DNA of 64,000 nt from Alkalilimnicola ehrlichii (GTDB taxonomy: Bacteria > Pseudomonadota > Gammaproteobacteria > Nitrococcales > AK92): positions 62,001 to 126,000 of the forward strand of contig NZ_NFZV01000008.1 in NCBI RefSeq assembly GCF_003399765.1, written 5' to 3'. Shown one piece after another: positions 25,670 through 35,375 of the stretch; position 1 is the stretch's first letter, and every line of letters begins with the position of its first letter. Made by a program: the position numbers and the translations under genes. The notes below the pieces were generated by a model, which searched no databases, was not told the DNA's origin, and worked only from the letters and a program-made list of their open reading frames with translations.

Positions 25670-26470
25670 TCAACACGCCATAGAGTAGCCATTTATGGCG
25701 TCTATCCGCTGCTCGCCTTCATACACGCGCCTGAACGCTTGGACAACTTTGGCCAGCGACGGCGGCAACCGCTGCTCGACCTCCGCGACGATATCGGCCG
25801 GAACGCCGTAGGCCGCCTCCGCCAGGGCGCCGGTCATGCTCAGCAAGGCACTATCGGCACCCCGATAGGCGCGGGCTTTTTCTAGCGCATCGATAAAATT
25901 GCTACTGTCCAGCAACACCCTAAGGGCTATCGCCACTCTACCGCCATGCAGCTCTAGGTGGACACTGCGCTCTGCCATCGGGGTGGTTAGGTCGCAGCCG
26001 AAACCAAAGCGGGCAAGGTTAACGACATCGTCGCAACGAGCGCCCCGGCGCAGTAAGTAGATGCAACCGGCCAAGGCTTGAGCAAGCCTCCACGCGTTTG
26101 GCTGCCGGTGCGTCAACACCGCACAGCGTTCGGCTTCCGTCAGGACCGGCCTTAGCTGCTCATAAACATAGGCCACCGGGCTTACCCGAGCCGCCGCCGT
26201 GGTGGCGTCGCCCCGATAAGGTAGACGATGGCGTTGCTTGGCCCAATCGGAGAACGCCGGCTCATAAACAACCTCCGGGTAGCGGGCGTAATACTCGTGT
26301 AGCAGGTCGACGCCATCCCGCCCGCTTAACAAGCTTTCCGCAACCGCGATGGTGGCTATCGTATGCCCCGTCACTTGGCTTGCTGCGGAGAAAAGCGGGC
26401 CGCTAGAGGGCAACGCTGGCTCGGGCTGCGGGACGGACCCGACAATATCCCCGACAATGGCACCCAACAT
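25670..26470 (-). CDS. ADP-ribosylglycohydrolase-family protein, metal-site residues not conserved
   Basis: The ATG at 26470 follows AAAGGA at 7 bases; 266 residues. The fold is recognisable from LGAIVGDIVGSVPQ at the N terminus, TIATIAVAESLLSG near residue 40, AAARVSPVAYVYEQL near residue 90, and SALLSMTGALAEAAYGVP near residue 215. In active DraG/ARH enzymes the position here occupied by TGHT is TDDT and the later GADTDS/T motif binds the second Mg2+; here it reads RGADSAL. Several metal-binding aspartates are therefore missing, which suggests an inactive or altered enzyme. It is a single gene between DUF378 and a VPLPA-CTERM gene, with no DraT partner. Confidence 0.75.
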   Translation of the reverse strand: MLGAIVGDIVGSVPQPEPALPSSGPLFSAASQVTGHTIATIAVAESLLSGRDGVDLLHEYYARYPEVVYEPAFSDWAKQRHRLPYRGDATTAAARVSPVAYVYEQLRPVLTEAERCAVLTHRQPNAWRLAQALAGCIYLLRRGARCDDVVNLARFGFGCDLTTPMAERSVHLELHGGRVAIALRVLLDSSNFIDALEKARAYRGADSALLSMTGALAEAAYGVPADIVAEVEQRLPPSLAKVVQAFRRVYEGEQRIDAINGYSMAC

Positions 26471-26564
26471 GCTCAAATCCTTTTGTTTTGAAAGGCTCTT
26501 TCCAGCTGCCGCGCCTTGCCTCGGCGGCGGCCGCTACGGTTCGGACCTTATTGCGGGCGTTTTC

Positions 26565-27173
26565 TTAAACCCCTTTTGCCAACTGGCGCCGCCGCATTGC
26601 GGCAAAACCAACAAGAGCGGAGCCCAGCAGCCACACCGACGCCGGCAGGGGGATCGGCGACGGTGCGCCGTACCATGCGGAGCTGCTGCCTCCGAAAGCG
26701 ATGGTGTCGATTCCCCTCACATGGAGGGCGAGATAATCGAGCCCGTATAGCCCCTGCACGGTCCACTCGACCCATTCGCCGTCGGTGAGCCGATCCTGCC
26801 GGGGGCCCGTCAAGTCGAAACGGAAATCGAACACCCCTCCCGGCCCGCCTCCGGGATGATAGCTAACATTTTGGATCCCCCCGCCCGGCGTTGTATTCAC
26901 AACGTCGACGTGGGAGAAATCGCCCCCGATTGCTAAAGCCCCCACGAAAGCGCCCGAACCGAATCCGGACAGATCGTCTGCCGATAGGCGGAACGTCCAG
27001 GTCTCGGTATCGACGGTGAGCGTGGCAAAAGACACGTTAGCCACTGCCGGATCAACCGACTCGGGCGATAGTATTTCGCCGAATTGGTACGTTAGAACGG
27101 AGGCGTGGCCAAGGCCCGCTGCACTCAATCCGAGGCAGCAAGCTACGACTTGCAAAAAGCGGGGTATTTTCAT
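26565..27173 (-). CDS. VPLPA-CTERM (PEP-CTERM-type) sorted exoprotein
   Basis: The product has a signal peptide (MKIPRFLQVVACCLGLSAAG, cleaved near GHAS) and a C-terminal sorting signal PIPLPASVWLLGSALVGF followed by MRRR. The signal consists of the recognition motif, a hydrophobic helix and a basic end, as recognised by exosortases. The IPLPA form is that of the VPLPA class handled by XrtD, encoded at 35376-36956. The body of about 150 residues is beta-rich with glycine stretches and no recognised domain. Starts at 27173 and 27182 are both possible; the RBS is weak. A GATAATGATAA motif (27176-27186, minus strand) sits in the initiation region. Confidence 0.8.
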   Translation of the reverse strand: MKIPRFLQVVACCLGLSAAGLGHASVLTYQFGEILSPESVDPAVANVSFATLTVDTETWTFRLSADDLSGFGSGAFVGALAIGGDFSHVDVVNTTPGGGIQNVSYHPGGGPGGVFDFRFDLTGPRQDRLTDGEWVEWTVQGLYGLDYLALHVRGIDTIAFGGSSSAWYGAPSPIPLPASVWLLGSALVGFAAMRRRQLAKGV

Positions 27174-27175
27174 GC

Positions 27176-27186
27176 TTATCATTATC
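27176..27186 (-). promoter_or_regulatory. Fur-box-like half site at the VPLPA-CTERM gene start
   Basis: On the minus strand the sequence GATAATGATAA equals the left half of the 19-bp Fur consensus. It is at or just upstream of the start codon, so a bound regulator would block initiation. The right half (GCATGAAA) does not match, so the assignment is tentative. Confidence 0.3.
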
Positions 27187-27303
27187 GTTTTACGTGTTAA
27201 CGCGCCAAGCCGGCGAGCGGGTTGAATATAGGTACATATTAATGGGGCCTCGTACCCAATCACTATAGCCCGTTTATCCTAAGACGTTGTTTTGGCAACG
27301 CCT

Positions 27304-28203
27304 CTATAGGCCAAATTCAGGCGCGGCCAACATAAACGCCTCCTCCCAAGGCGGCAGCACCAAACCGAAGCGGCGTGCTAACTTACTGTTATCCAGGACC
27401 GAATAGGGGCTCCTCGCGGCGGGCGTGGGATAGCCCGCGCTATCGGTCGGGGACAACTCCGCCACCGCCTCCATGCCTGCCGCTAGCAGGCGATCGCGAA
27501 TACGGCTGGCAAAGCCATACCAACTCGTCGCGCCGGCGCAGCTTACATGGTAGACGCCGGCGTACTCGGCCATCGCGCTCGGGCTTTGGCAGTAGGCAAG
27601 CACTTGCGCGGCAACGTCGGCTATAGAGCGCGCCCACGTCGGAGCGCCTATTTGGTCGTCGACCACGGTCAACTGTGTTTTCTCGCTCATTAGCCGCTGC
27701 ATGGTGCGGACGAAGTTATGGCCGCGACCGCCATAAACCCAGCCGGTTCGAAGCACTAACCAGGCACCGTCCCGAGACACATCGGCAACGGCCTGCTCGC
27801 CTTCGAGCTTGGTGGTCCCATACCAGTTCAGCGGTGCCGTCGGGTCGTCTTCGGTGTAGGGGCTATGTTTAGCGCCGTCAAAAACGTAGTCGGTAGAGAA
27901 ATGAATAAACCCAGCCCCCACCGCGTGCGCAGCTTCCGCCAGTACGGCCGGCGCTATCGCATTTATCCGCTGGCAACGCTCCGGCTCGGATTCTGCCTTA
28001 TCGACGGCCGTATAAGCGGCCGGATTGACCACCCAACGCGGTTTTAGGTCGCGAATAAGGCGTGCCAACCGCTCCGGCCGACACAGGTCATAGCGCTCGC
28101 GATCCGGCTCAATAACCTCTCCCAGCGCGAGTAAGCTGCGTCGTAACTCCCAACCGACCTGACCGCTTCCGCCCGTCAGCAGGATGCGTGGGCGCACGCT
28201 CAT
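27304..28203 (-). CDS. rmlD: dTDP-4-dehydrorhamnose reductase
   Basis: The 299-residue extended SDR enzyme catalyses the last step of dTDP-L-rhamnose synthesis. Seen are the Rossmann motif LLTGGSGQVGWELRRSL, VVNPAAYTAVDKAES, FIHFSTDYVFDG, and the catalytic YGTTKLEGE with its YxxxK. Its ATG overlaps the rmlC stop (ATGA) with GAGGTG upstream. It is last in the rmlBACD order read on the minus strand. Confidence 0.95.
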   Translation of the reverse strand: MSVRPRILLTGGSGQVGWELRRSLLALGEVIEPDRERYDLCRPERLARLIRDLKPRWVVNPAAYTAVDKAESEPERCQRINAIAPAVLAEAAHAVGAGFIHFSTDYVFDGAKHSPYTEDDPTAPLNWYGTTKLEGEQAVADVSRDGAWLVLRTGWVYGGRGHNFVRTMQRLMSEKTQLTVVDDQIGAPTWARSIADVAAQVLAYCQSPSAMAEYAGVYHVSCAGATSWYGFASRIRDRLLAAGMEAVAELSPTDSAGYPTPAARSPYSVLDNSKLARRFGLVLPPWEEAFMLAAPEFGL

Positions 28204-28741
28204 GCAAACACCTCTGCCTCGCGAAACGGCTGCCCGGCAGCGTCTTTTTCGGATAATTGGGGAGTAAAGTCTATTTCCCAGTCGATCGCGAGATCCGGGT
28301 CGTCCCAGCGAATCGAACGCTCATGCTCAGGCGCGTAGTAATCGGTCGTTTTGTAAAGAAATTCGGCATATTCCGATAGCACGACAAAGCCGTGCGCGAA
28401 CCCTTCGGGAACCCATAATTGGCAGAAGTTATTGCTGGATAAACGTGCCGATACCCACTGGCCGAAGGTGGGAGACGAGCGCCGCAAATCGACCGCGACA
28501 TCGAGAACCTCGCCAACCACGACACGCACCAGTTTGCCTTGCGGTTGTTTAACCTGGTAGTGCAACCCGCGCAACACCCCTCGCCGCGACCGGCTGTGAT
28601 TGTCCTGCACGAATGACGGCCGTAGACCTTCGGCCGCCAAGGTGCGCGCATTATAGCTTTCCAGGAAAAACCGCGCTCGTCGCCGAAAACGCGCGGTTCG
28701 ATGAGTTTCACGTCGGGGATACGGGTATCGATGATTCGCAT
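28200..28741 (-). CDS. rmlC: dTDP-4-dehydrorhamnose 3,5-epimerase (one frame break)
   Basis: The N terminus MRIIDTRIPDVKLIEPRVFG and the following GDERGF are in one frame; the rest (LRPSFVQDNHSRSRRGVLRG, then LHYQVKQPQGKLVRVV, and a WVPEGFAHGFVVLSEYAEFL segment) is in another. One added base in the A5 run at 28666-28670 gives RGFFLESYNART, the expected sequence, and a protein of 180 residues, the normal size. The catalytic histidine in the GLHYQ region and the DNHS motif are present. The enzyme epimerises the 4-keto sugar at C3 and C5. It lies between rmlA (25-base gap) and rmlD (overlap). Confidence 0.93.
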
Positions 28742-28766
28742 TTTCTGCCTGGCTACATTCGTTCGG

Positions 28767-29648
28767 TTAAAAGACTTTGCTTTCGAGCATACGCAGCAAG
28801 TAGCGGCCGTAGCCGTTTTTCTGCAAAGGTTCGGCAAGAGCCTCGACTTGGGCGTCGTCGATCCAGCCGCGACGCCATGCGATCTCTTCCGGACAGGCTA
28901 TTTTCAGGCCTTGCCGTTTTTCGATGGTTTGAATGAATAGACTGGCCTCGATCAGGGACTCGTGCGTTCCGGTATCCAGCCAGGCGTGCCCCCGCCCCAT
29001 GGTGACGACATTGAGCTCGCCCAGGGATAAATAGCGGTTGTTAACATCGGTGATTTCCAATTCGCCGCGCGCGGAAGGCTTGATGTCGCGGGCAATGTCG
29101 ATGACGCGATTATCGTAGAAGTACAACCCCGTGACGGCATAGCGCGACTTCGGTTGCCGCGGCTTTTCTTCGATACTAATGGCACGCCGGTTACCGTCAA
29201 ACTCAACTACGCCATAACGCTCCGGGTCGTTTACCGGGTAGGCGAAGACGGTGGCCCCGACCTCCTGCCGCCCCGCCGCCATCAGGTCGTCCTGCAAGTC
29301 GTGGCCGTAGAAGATGTTGTCTCCCAACACCAGGCAGCAGGCATCGTCGCCGATGAAATCCGCCCCGATTAAGAACGCCTGCGCCAACCCCTCCGGCGCT
29401 TTCTGCACGGCATAGGCAAGCTGAATCCCCCAGCGTCCGCCGTCGCCCAGCATTTGTTGAAAGCGCGGCAGATCCTCCGGCGTGGAAATGACCAGGATGT
29501 CGCGAATACCCGCCAGCATGAGCGTACTCAGCGGGTAGTAAATCATGGGCTTATCGTAGACCGGCAGTAGCTGCTTCGAGACCGCGTGGGTGATGGGATA
29601 TAGGCGGGTACCGGAACCGCCGGCGAGAATAATTCCCTTACGTGCCAT
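28767..29648 (-). CDS. rmlA: Glucose-1-phosphate thymidylyltransferase
   Basis: The ATG at 29648 follows GGAGAG and gives [20 protein letters not shown], the nucleotide-binding start of the family; 293 residues. [31 protein letters not shown] with its metal-binding aspartate, [10 protein letters not shown] and [16 protein letters not shown] are all present. It makes dTDP-glucose, the first step of dTDP-rhamnose synthesis. It is 20 bases downstream of rmlB on the minus strand. Confidence 0.96.
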   Translation of the reverse strand: MARKGIILAGGSGTRLYPITHAVSKQLLPVYDKPMIYYPLSTLMLAGIRDILVISTPEDLPRFQQMLGDGGRWGIQLAYAVQKAPEGLAQAFLIGADFIGDDACCLVLGDNIFYGHDLQDDLMAAGRQEVGATVFAYPVNDPERYGVVEFDGNRRAISIEEKPRQPKSRYAVTGLYFYDNRVIDIARDIKPSARGELEITDVNNRYLSLGELNVVTMGRGHAWLDTGTHESLIEASLFIQTIEKRQGLKIACPEEIAWRRGWIDDAQVEALAEPLQKNGYGRYLLRMLESKVF

Positions 29649-29668
29649 GACTCTCTCCGTGTCGGGGG

Positions 29669-30739
29669 TTAGCGGTCGGAACGCCGCAGCCGATAGTTCG
29701 TCTCTAGCCAGTCTCGATACGAGCCGTCCTGCACGTGTTCGACCCATGCCTGGTTATCCAGATACCATCCGATGGTCTTACGGATACCGGATTCGAAGGT
29801 TTCCTGCGGCCGCCAGCCTAGTTCGTCGGCAATTTTGCGGGCATCGATGGCGTAGCGCCGGTCATGCCCGGGGCGATCCGGCACGAAGGCGATTAAACGC
29901 CGGTAGGAGCCTTCCGCAGCAGGGGCCAGATCGTCGAGCAGATCGCAGATGGTTTCGACAATTTCGATATTCGTTTTTTCGTTCCAGCCACCGATATTGT
30001 ATGTCTCGCCGACAACGCCACGCGCCAGCACCTCGCGTATGCCGCTACAGTGATCCCCGACGTAAAGCCAATCGCGAACGTTCTGCCCATCGCCGTAGAT
30101 AGGCAACGCCTTCCCTGCTAAGGCGTTGGCGATCACCAGCGGGATCAGCTTTTCCGGAAACTGGTAAGGGCCGTAGTTGTTCGAGCAGTTGGTGGTTAAT
30201 ACCGGTAAGCCGTAGGTGTGATGCCAAGCTCTCACCAAATGATCGGAAGCTGCCTTGCTCGCCGAGTAAGGGCTGTTCGGCTCGTAGGCGTTACGTTCGG
30301 TAAAAGGCGAATCCTCCGCCGCTAACGAACCGTAGACTTCGTCCGTGGAGACATGCAGGAAACGAAACTCGGCCTGTTCCTCATTCGATAAACGCGCCCA
30401 GTAGCCACGTGCCGCTTCGAGCAGGCTGAATGTCCCCTCGACGTTGGTCCGCACAAAATCGCGCGGCCCGTGGATAGAGCGGTCCACATGACTTTCCGCC
30501 GCGAAATGCACAATGGCTCGCGGCCGGTACTCAGCCAACAGTCGATCCACTAATGCTTGATCGCAAATATCGCCCTGAACGAAGTGATGCCGGCTATCGC
30601 CCTGAAGCGCGGCCAAGTTGCTTAGATTGCCGGCATAGGTGAGGCGGTCAAGATTAACGACGGGCTCGTCGCAGCCTTGCAGCCAGTCGAGAACGAAATT
30701 ACTACCGATAAAGCCAGCACCGCCGGTTACGAGAATCAT
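29669..30739 (-). CDS. rmlB: dTDP-glucose 4,6-dehydratase
   Basis: The 356-residue extended SDR enzyme has [19 protein letters not shown] at the N terminus, [26 protein letters not shown], and the catalytic [15 protein letters not shown] (YxxxK), followed by [24 protein letters not shown] lies 4 bases before the ATG. It is first in the rmlBACD operon and divergent from epsA. dTDP-rhamnose probably feeds the exopolysaccharide encoded next door. Confidence 0.96.
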   Translation of the reverse strand: MILVTGGAGFIGSNFVLDWLQGCDEPVVNLDRLTYAGNLSNLAALQGDSRHHFVQGDICDQALVDRLLAEYRPRAIVHFAAESHVDRSIHGPRDFVRTNVEGTFSLLEAARGYWARLSNEEQAEFRFLHVSTDEVYGSLAAEDSPFTERNAYEPNSPYSASKAASDHLVRAWHHTYGLPVLTTNCSNNYGPYQFPEKLIPLVIANALAGKALPIYGDGQNVRDWLYVGDHCSGIREVLARGVVGETYNIGGWNEKTNIEIVETICDLLDDLAPAAEGSYRRLIAFVPDRPGHDRRYAIDARKIADELGWRPQETFESGIRKTIGWYLDNQAWVEHVQDGSYRDWLETNYRLRRSDR

Positions 30740-31087
30740 GGCATCCTTCGTCTAATTATTATGCTGCGCCAGCAGGTTGCTCGGGGGGCTGCATCCTTGT
30801 ATGTTCTCAGCGGCCTAGAAGAAGGCCTGGCTGTTGCACGACGCTTCCCCGGTTAAGCGGCCGCACCGAATTCGAAAGGAGGCTATCGGCCGCCCCACGC
30901 CCCAACAATAGCCCGTTTGGACTAATAAAACACGAGCAATCAAGACGATAGCGAGACCGTTGGCCCGCAGAGTCTCTAGGCATCGCGACAAAATGGAGAG
31001 AACTCTGGACATTAGCCGGGAATTTAGCGATAAATCGTGTAAAATAAGTGAAAACTACCAACAGCTTAGGCTAGTGCTACTCCGCGT
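30740..31087. other. Divergent promoter region rmlB/epsA
   Basis: About 350 bases between rmlB and epsA. TGTAAAAT near 31039 resembles a -10 reading toward epsA but no matching -35 was found, and epsA has no good RBS. No other gene or repeat is seen. Confidence 0.4.
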
Positions 31088-31885
31088 ATGGATCACGCAA
31101 ATAAATTCCCACCCTATTCGGCCGAGGAACGCGAGCGCTTTCTCGAAATAATTCAAGGCGCCCTACGAGTAAAGCGGCATTTTGATTTATTTCGGTGGTT
31201 GCAGAGCGACATCCAGCATTTCCTACCGCACGACATTCTGTTGGCAACTTGGGGCAACTTCGAGCTGGGTCTGCTTTATGTCGACGTTATTTCCGCACTG
31301 CCTGGCATACGCTCGGAGCCGGTAATTAACCGAGATATTACGCCTTTCGTCCAACGATTGTTCCGGCAGTGGGCCGGAAACGATTTCGCTCCTCTGACAA
31401 TCGCCGCGCCGCAAGGCTTTTCGTTAGACGACCGCCACGCCGGATGCCCCATTAATCAAGCCTTTCTGACCATGCGCTCGGCGCTTGTCCACGGCATCAA
31501 CGACGAACGCGGCCAGCACGATTGTATGTATATCGTGTTCAGCAAGGCGGCGCAGACGCCGCGGTCGACACAATACATAGAGTTGCTGTTACCCCACATC
31601 GATACGGCGTTACGACAGGTCACCCACCTTCCCGGTCAACGGGGTACGGCGCCCCATGCCCGGCAAGACGAAGGCGTTGAAGATTTCGGGCTCAGTGAGC
31701 GGGAAATCGAGATCATGGAATGGGTGCGCAGCGGGAAAACCAATAGCGAAATCGGCTTAATCCTGAACATTAGCGGGTTCACGGTTAAAAACCACTTACA
31801 GCGGATTTTCCGCAAGCTCAATGTCAGTAACCGTGCCCAGGCGGTGGCGCAGCTCGCGAAAATGCGCAAGCCCGTGGGCGGCTAG
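31088..31885 (+). CDS. epsA: LuxR-type regulator EpsA of exosortase/exopolysaccharide loci
   Basis: The 265-residue protein ends in a LuxR helix-turn-helix: GLSEREIEIMEWVRSGKTNS, then EIGLILNISGFTVKNHLQRI, FRKLNVSNRAQAV. The N-terminal 180 residues match the EpsA regulators (TIGR03020-like) found in exosortase-linked exopolysaccharide loci, with LRVKRHFDLFRWLQSDIQ and LPHDILLATWG. It is transcribed opposite to the whole locus. It is expected to control the exopolysaccharide genes; the signal is unknown. Confidence 0.8.
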   Translation: MDHANKFPPYSAEERERFLEIIQGALRVKRHFDLFRWLQSDIQHFLPHDILLATWGNFELGLLYVDVISALPGIRSEPVINRDITPFVQRLFRQWAGNDFAPLTIAAPQGFSLDDRHAGCPINQAFLTMRSALVHGINDERGQHDCMYIVFSKAAQTPRSTQYIELLLPHIDTALRQVTHLPGQRGTAPHARQDEGVEDFGLSEREIEIMEWVRSGKTNSEIGLILNISGFTVKNHLQRIFRKLNVSNRAQAVAQLAKMRKPVGG

Positions 31886-31926
31886 GGAGTTATCGCGTGC
31901 CGATCGCGCTGGTCAGCGCGACCGGC

Positions 31927-32751
31927 TCAGCTCGCGGCTAAAGCGCCGCCGTAGGTCGCGCGATCCTGCAAAACTTCGTCGATAAGCTCATCGTCAATCC
32001 ACTCGGCCTCCATCGAGTAGCCATACACCAACGCGGTGTCGCACAAGATATTGATACTTCGTGGGATGCCGTTGGTCGCTTCGGCAATCTTCTCGCACGC
32101 TTTGAGGGTAAACAGTTGCGCAGAGCGCCCCGCCACTTTCAAGCGATGGCGGATATAACGCTCCACCTCGGGCAGTTCGAACGGCGGGATAAAGAATTGC
32201 ACGGCCACCCGCTGAGCGAATTGCCGCATCTCCGGCCGCTGTAGCATGTCATTAAGCTGCGGCTGGCCGACTAGCAAAATTTGCAGCAGCTGGTGTTTAT
32301 CCGCATTGATATTGGACAGCATCCGCAGCGACTCTAACGCGCTGGCATTGAGATTCTGCGCCTCGTCGACAATCAGCAACACGCGCCGGCCTGCCGCATA
32401 CTCATCGATTAGAAAACGCTGAAACCTGTCGTACATGGCTACCTGCGATAAGCCTTCGTACGGCTGCTCGAAGGCGAGCATGATCCACTCTAGGAGGTCG
32501 GCAATATCCTGATGCGTGTTGTAGACCATCCCGACGCGCACATCGGCTCCGAGTTGCGTCAAAAGATGGCGTACTAACGTCGTCTTACCGCAACCGATCT
32601 CGCCGGAAATGACCGAAAAACCAGACCGATTCCGGATTCCGTACTCCAGCATCGCGCACGCTAAGCTATGCCGGCGGCTGAAAAAAAGGAACTCCGGATC
32701 GGGCTGGATCGAGAACGGTTTTTCGGTCAGCCCATAGAAAGATTCGTACAT
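31927..32751 (-). CDS. PEP-CTERM/exosortase-associated ExeA-like ATPase
   Basis: The 274-residue AAA+ ATPase begins MYESFYGLTEKPFSIQPDPE, typical of the ExeA-like ATPase of exosortase loci (TIGR03015). Walker A is SGEIGCGKTTLVRHLL, Walker B VLLIVDEAQNL, and the sensor region follows in LLVGQPQLNDML and RSINILCD. Unlike ExeA there is no peptidoglycan-binding tail. It lies 30 bases after prsT on the same strand and is probably part of the exopolysaccharide assembly unit. Confidence 0.85.
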   Translation of the reverse strand: MYESFYGLTEKPFSIQPDPEFLFFSRRHSLACAMLEYGIRNRSGFSVISGEIGCGKTTLVRHLLTQLGADVRVGMVYNTHQDIADLLEWIMLAFEQPYEGLSQVAMYDRFQRFLIDEYAAGRRVLLIVDEAQNLNASALESLRMLSNINADKHQLLQILLVGQPQLNDMLQRPEMRQFAQRVAVQFFIPPFELPEVERYIRHRLKVAGRSAQLFTLKACEKIAEATNGIPRSINILCDTALVYGYSMEAEWIDDELIDEVLQDRATYGGALAAS

Positions 32752-32780
32752 ACCTGCTGCGTATCCTTGCCTCTCCGCGT

Positions 32781-35204
32781 TTAAAGGGCTTGTAAGGCTT
32801 CGCGGGCATCTTCAAGCTGCCGAAAGGGCGAGCTTGCCGCGAGATCGACCGCGGCTTGCAACTCTCTCCGCGCCGCCTCTTTATCCTCTAACGCAAGGTA
32901 ACTCATCCCCAGGTGATAGCGAAACACGGCCTTCTCGGGCATCAGCTCGACCGCTCGTGCAATGAGCTCCACCGCTTCGCGGTAGTTGCCCATCCGGTAG
33001 TGAGTCCAGCCGCGTGTGTCCTTGAACTGGGGCACCGCGCTACCGCTTAGGCGCTGCGCTAAGTCGAAGGCGCGCCGGTAGCTCGCCTCGTCATCCCGGT
33101 GCTCCGCTAATAACGCGGCGAGGTTGTTGATGACCACCTCGGCGTTCGGGTGAACGTCGATCAATTCTTCATAAACGGCGATGGCCGGATCAAGCCGCCC
33201 GGTCAATTCGTAAATGGCGGCCTGGGTAAACCGCAAGCTCAAGTCGTCCGGCGCCTGCTCTAAGCCCTTTACAATTAACGTCTCGGCCTCCTCGTGCCGG
33301 TCTTGGCGCATATATAGGGCCGCCAAGTTCCGATACGCCTGGGTATTGGCCGGGTCCGAATCCAACGCCGCTCGGTAGGCGGCCGCGGCTTCATCCGGCT
33401 CGTCCCGCAGTTGGTGTAGCTGCCCTTTTAATAAGCGAGCAGCACTATTAGCCGGGCTTGCCTCCAACACCGCGTCGAGGAAACTCATCGCTTCGTCGGT
33501 ACGGTCGGCGGCAATGTATGTTCGCACTAAAGCAACCATGGGCTGAGTGTCGTGCGGCGTGGAATCCACCGCTCGGCGGAAAGCGGCGATACTCGAGTCG
33601 TAATCGTGCTGCTGGGCTCGCACAACGCCTTCGATACGATCGGGAATCGGGGCGGATGCATCGAGCTCGCGAATCCTATCGGCTGCCTCCTGCGCACCGA
33701 CCAGGTTACCCAACCGCAACCGCGCTTGCGCCAAAATTTCTAAGGTGGCCAAGTCGTTCGGCGAGGTCGCCAAGGCATCCTGCAGAATGCGCTCGGCGCG
33801 CCCGACGCGACCCTGACTAAGCAGAAAATCGGCATAGGCGCGAGCGTAGGTCGGCGCCTGGCCGCTGGCGCGGAAAGCGCGCTGGTACTGACCGTCTGCC
33901 AGCTCGGGAGAGCCTGCCAAATGGTGCGCTCGACCTAACTGCATAAGCGCACGCGGCGAATCGGGCGAATCCCGCAGAATCGTGCGCAGATCGGCAATCG
34001 CCGCATCCAGGCGGCCGGCCTCGATCGCTAACCGAGCATTGAGGTAAAGCGTGTCTTCGTCGCCGGCGTCGAGCTTTAACATCGCGGCAACGAGTGCCTC
34101 AGCTTGCGCGCGTTCGCCATCCGCCAGTAGCGCTTCGGCAAGTTGGCCTTTCGCCCGCAAGCGCGAACGATTGTCGGCGGCGTTGTCGGTAATCTCGCGG
34201 TATACGCGACGAGCGTCCGCTTCATTGCCTTGCGCGCGATGAAACTCGGCCAGGGCAAACTGTAAATCGATATTATCGGGGTAGTCAGCGATAAGATCCC
34301 GCAGTGTGCCAAGCGCGGCCTCGGCGCCCTGCATCGTGTTGGCAAAGCGCACTACATCGAGCTGAGCATCGAGATTAGCCGGGTTATCTGCGGCAATCTG
34401 CCGTAGCTCTTCTTCGGCAGCGGTGTGCCGCCCCTGATCGATGTAGAACTGGGCGAGCTGACGGCGAAAAGCCGGGGTTTGCGGATGTGAGGCAATTAAC
34501 CGCCGATAGACCTGCTCGACGCCTTCGCTGTCCCCCAGCTGCTCTAAGGCCTGAATTTTGAAAAGATGCAGCGCGACGTTGCTTTCGTCGCGGCTCAGGC
34601 CGCTATCCAGATAGCGTATCGCCTGCTCGGGCTCGCCCGCCTCTAAACGCTCGGTCGCCAGCACGACCAGCGCCTCGACATTATCCGATTCTTTTGCCAA
34701 GACTTTCTCGGCCTGGGCCACAGCGCCGGGGTAGTCCCCCAACTTGTAGAGGACTGCCGCGCGCAGGGCGAGCACATCCGGCTCTTCCGGCTGCAAGGCG
34801 AGCGCTGCGTCGCTTATCGCCAGCGCTTGGTCAAGCTGTCCGGCAGCGAGCAACAAACGCCCCAGGCGGGTGTGCGCCCGCCAGTGGGTGGGGTCTTGCT
34901 CAATGGTTTGATTCAGCAACCCAAACATGTCTTCCCAGTCGCCGTTACGCTCGGCGATCAAAGCAAGGCCGTATACCGCCTCGGGCTTTTCGTCGACAAG
35001 CTGTAAGGCGTTGCGAAACTCCAGCCGGGCGCGTGTGAGGTCGCCCTCTGCCATCAGCGCCATACCGTTTTCGTAATGACGAACGGCCTGATCCGCCGGC
35101 GAGGAGCAACCGTAGACGGCCAGTACCGATGCGCCAATCAACGAAAGGGCCCAGCCTCTACGCATAAAACCTTTACGACCTTGTTGTCTCTGGCTCACTG
35201 TCAT
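32781..35204 (-). CDS. prsT: PEP-CTERM system TPR lipoprotein PrsT
   Basis: About 807 residues with a lipoprotein signal (RRGWALSLIGASVLAVYGC) and then more than a dozen TPR repeats across the full length, for example ARLEFRNALQLVDEKPEAVY, AQAEKVLAKESDNVEALVVL and AAYRAALDSDPANTQAYRNL. The length and repeat content match PrsT (TIGR02917) of exosortase loci, a putative periplasmic or outer-membrane scaffold for polysaccharide export. Starts at 35204 and 35165 are both possible; the latter has AAAGG close upstream and gives a shorter n-region. It follows xrtD. Confidence 0.88.
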   Translation of the reverse strand: MTVSQRQQGRKGFMRRGWALSLIGASVLAVYGCSSPADQAVRHYENGMALMAEGDLTRARLEFRNALQLVDEKPEAVYGLALIAERNGDWEDMFGLLNQTIEQDPTHWRAHTRLGRLLLAAGQLDQALAISDAALALQPEEPDVLALRAAVLYKLGDYPGAVAQAEKVLAKESDNVEALVVLATERLEAGEPEQAIRYLDSGLSRDESNVALHLFKIQALEQLGDSEGVEQVYRRLIASHPQTPAFRRQLAQFYIDQGRHTAAEEELRQIAADNPANLDAQLDVVRFANTMQGAEAALGTLRDLIADYPDNIDLQFALAEFHRAQGNEADARRVYREITDNAADNRSRLRAKGQLAEALLADGERAQAEALVAAMLKLDAGDEDTLYLNARLAIEAGRLDAAIADLRTILRDSPDSPRALMQLGRAHHLAGSPELADGQYQRAFRASGQAPTYARAYADFLLSQGRVGRAERILQDALATSPNDLATLEILAQARLRLGNLVGAQEAADRIRELDASAPIPDRIEGVVRAQQHDYDSSIAAFRRAVDSTPHDTQPMVALVRTYIAADRTDEAMSFLDAVLEASPANSAARLLKGQLHQLRDEPDEAAAAYRAALDSDPANTQAYRNLAALYMRQDRHEEAETLIVKGLEQAPDDLSLRFTQAAIYELTGRLDPAIAVYEELIDVHPNAEVVINNLAALLAEHRDDEASYRRAFDLAQRLSGSAVPQFKDTRGWTHYRMGNYREAVELIARAVELMPEKAVFRYHLGMSYLALEDKEAARRELQAAVDLAASSPFRQLEDAREALQAL

Positions 35205-35314
35205 GATTCTTTTGCCTTCGCGATCGTGATAATCGTTGAGGGTCGGCAATGGCCCCGGATGCCGCCTACTGGGGAGCCGCCCTGTTTATAGTTGTCGGAA
35301 ACTGTATGCTTGCC

Positions 35315-35353
35315 GCCGGCTACTCACGTTTCCTGTTCTTATGAGTAGCCGGC
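35315..35353. repeat. Perfect 12-bp inverted repeat between xrtD and prsT
   Basis: GCCGGCTACTCA at 35315-35326 is followed after 15 bases by its exact reverse complement at 35342-35353. It lies between the xrtD stop and the prsT start. No T-run follows on the minus strand, so it may be an attenuator, an mRNA stability element or a protein-binding site. Confidence 0.55.
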
Positions 35354-35375
35354 CGATACCTGCGGCCCGGCCGGT

